This document shows, one piece after another, positions 62,684-64,000 of a stretch of DNA of 64,000 nt. Position 1 is the first letter of the stretch, and each line of letters starts with the position of its first letter. A program made the position numbers and the translations under genes. Source of the DNA: Schumannella sp. 10F1B-5-1 (GTDB taxonomy: Bacteria > Actinomycetota > Actinomycetes > Actinomycetales > Microbacteriaceae); NCBI RefSeq assembly GCF_006517535.1, contig NZ_VHQH01000034.1, forward strand, positions 186,001 to 250,000, in the 5' to 3' direction. The notes beneath the pieces were generated by a model. That model worked only from the letters and a program-made list of their open reading frames with translations. It did no database searches and was not told where the DNA came from.

Positions 62684-64000
62684 GTGAGCACCCTCTCGGA
62701 GACCGTCCTCTCGCAGGAGCGATCGACCCAGGCCGACGTCGACTGGCTGCAGGTGCTGGTCGCCGACGGACAGCTGCTCGCCGACCTCGCCTTCGCCGAC
62801 ATCGTGCTCTGGGTGCCCACCGACCTCGGCGGATTCATCGCGGTCTCGCACTCCCGGCCCAGCTCGGCGGCGACGCTCTTCTACCGCGACTTCGTCGGCC
62901 AGCAGATCAAGCCCGAGTGGAAGTCGCAGGTCACCGAGGCCTTCGAGACCGGCGCCATCATCGACACCGCCGCCCCCGACTGGTACGAGGAGACGCCGAC
63001 GCGCGTCAGCGCCATCCCGGTCATGCGCCGACTCGATCCGAGCAGCACGGCCACGACCGACTCGCCGATCGCGGTCATCACCCGCCACTCGAACCTGAGC
63101 GAGGCGCGCACGCCCAGCCGCCAGGAGCTCACCTTCAACCAGTGCGCGACCGACCTGTTCGAGATGATCGCCGCGGGCGACTTCCCCGACATGCAGGCTC
63201 CCGCCGGCCCGCGTCGCGGCGCCCCGCGCGCCTCCGACGGACTGATCCGCCTCGATGTCGACGGCGTCGTCACCTTCGCCAGCCCGAACGGCCTCTCGGC
63301 GTTCAACCGTCTCGGCTTCGACGGCGAGCTCGAGGGCCTCTCGCTCGCCGAGGTCACGACCGAGCTCATCAAGGGCAAGCTCATCGTCGACGAGTCGCTG
63401 CCGCTCGTCGTCACCGGCCGGGCGCCGTGGCGCACCGACATCGAGGCCCGCGGCGTCACGATGACCCTGCGCACGATCCCCATCCGGCACGGCCTCACCC
63501 GCGTCGGCGCGATGGTGCTGGTGCGCGACGTCACCGAGGCGCGCCATCAGGAGCAGGAGCTCATCACCAAGGATGCGACGATCCGCGAGATCCACCACCG
63601 GGTGAAGAACAACCTGCAGACGGTGGCGTCGCTGCTGCGCATCCAGGCTCGCCGCAGTCACAGCCAGGAGGCGACCGATTCGCTGACCCAGGCCATGCGC
63701 CGGGTCGCGGCGATCGCGGTCGTGCACGACACGCTCAGCACCGGCCTCAGCCAGAACGTCGATTTCGACGAGGTCTTCGACCGGGTCGTCATGCTCACGG
63801 CCGAGGTCGCCGCCGGCCACAACTCCACCGTGCGTCCGGTGAAGAACGGCGAGTTCGGCGTGCTGCCGAGCGAGTATGCGACGCCGCTCGCCCTCGCGCT
63901 GACCGAGCTCGTGACGAACGCGGTCGAGCACGGGCTGCGCGACCGCGACGGCTCCGTCGAGATCCACGCGACCCGCGGCGACGACAAGCTGCGCGTCTCG
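62684..64000 (+). CDS. pdtaS: Sensor histidine kinase PdtaS, 3'-truncated by window edge
   Basis: Soluble cytoplasmic sensor kinase that phosphorylates the antiterminator-type regulator PdtaR. 439 codons are in view and the frame is open at the right edge. A GAF domain (about 1-150, DIVLWVPTDLGGFIAVSHS), a PAS domain (about 185-280, RLDVDGVVTFASPNGLSAFNRLG in two blocks), then HisKA_2 with His304/His305 in REIHHRVKNNLQTVASLLR and the start of the HATPase_c domain (LALTELVTNAVEHGL). GTG 62684 lies 6 nt after a TAGCCT box. It is homologous to Rv3220c. Confidence 0.93.
   Translation, partial: MSTLSETVLSQERSTQADVDWLQVLVADGQLLADLAFADIVLWVPTDLGGFIAVSHSRPSSAATLFYRDFVGQQIKPEWKSQVTEAFETGAIIDTAAPDWYEETPTRVSAIPVMRRLDPSSTATTDSPIAVITRHSNLSEARTPSRQELTFNQCATDLFEMIAAGDFPDMQAPAGPRRGAPRASDGLIRLDVDGVVTFASPNGLSAFNRLGFDGELEGLSLAEVTTELIKGKLIVDESLPLVVTGRAPWRTDIEARGVTMTLRTIPIRHGLTRVGAMVLVRDVTEARHQEQELITKDATIREIHHRVKNNLQTVASLLRIQARRSHSQEATDSLTQAMRRVAAIAVVHDTLSTGLSQNVDFDEVFDRVVMLTAEVAAGHNSTVRPVKNGEFGVLPSEYATPLALALTELVTNAVEHGLRDRDGSVEIHATRGDDKLRVS

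Overview
The window looks like chromosome of a very high-G+C actinobacterium (about 70% G+C by eye), most likely a member of the Microbacteriaceae. Support comes from almost exclusive G/C-ending codons, frequent GTG starts, ATGA/GTGA start-stop overlaps, many promoters whose -10 box lies 6-8 nt before the start codon, WhiB and MtrAB-LpqB, and a gene order that, from memory, follows the Mycobacterium tuberculosis stretch from accE5 to pdtaS. The genus cannot be fixed from the sequence alone. No tRNA, rRNA, CRISPR array, insertion sequence or prophage gene was seen.

Layout. 1-4713: a surface-sugar island with a UDP-GlcNAc 4,6-dehydratase (pseB, cut by the left edge) facing a tightly overlapped four-gene operon (RmlD-like reductase, NeuB/SpsE-like nonulosonate synthase, GT4 glycosyltransferase, SpsF-like cytidylyltransferase). 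4714-5129: a gene-free, highly structured spacer. 5130-14266: acyl-CoA carboxylase accD-accE, polyprenol-phosphate mannose synthase, a membrane protein/ECF sigma pair, birA, a PH-domain protein, gtrA, purK, purE and an LCP ligase. 14288-26987: a large glycan island with a Wzm/Wzt-type ABC exporter, four glycosyltransferases, a DUF6541 membrane protein, UDP-galactopyranose mutase plus a GlfT2-like galactofuranosyltransferase, and two O-antigen-polymerase-like membrane proteins. 27073-33306: a glutaryl-CoA-dehydrogenase-like enzyme, manA, an MFS transporter, a GlxA-type regulator, a 43-residue membrane peptide and galE. 33414-42096: whiB2, a 948-residue GT2/membrane protein with a DUF5719 partner, a degenerate metallopeptidase-family protein, DUF3499, manB and ahcY. 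42189-50086: a conserved but functionally obscure membrane/chaperone module (RDD, SpoIIM, DUF58, MoxR, DUF4350, DUF4129, an 8-TM-class protein). 50167-58936: mtrA-mtrB-lpqB, comF, hpf, secA. 58985-64000: an Rv3235-like protein, a 197-residue unknown, an excisionase-type HTH protein, a SAF-domain protein with a ParA/CpaE-like ATPase, and pdtaS (cut by the right edge).

How it fits together. Precursor enzymes (manA, manB, galE, glf, pseB, NeuB-like, SpsF-like) feed glycosyltransferases, the ABC exporter, polymerase-like proteins and the LCP ligase that would attach polymers to the wall. MtrAB-LpqB, WhiB2 and PdtaS are envelope, division and signalling regulators of the conserved backbone. The glycan genes sit as islands with looser third-position G+C than their neighbours.

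The best candidates for something undescribed are: the 4714-5129 spacer, with a 125-bp element closed by perfect 11-bp inverted repeats followed by two long perfect hairpins; the membrane-protein/ECF-sigma pair at 8001-9244; the SAF/ParA-like cassette at 60650-62679, whose P-loop has Arg in place of Lys; the recurring leaderless-promoter layout; and an abundant GGATGC hexamer that seems to override Asp codon choice.
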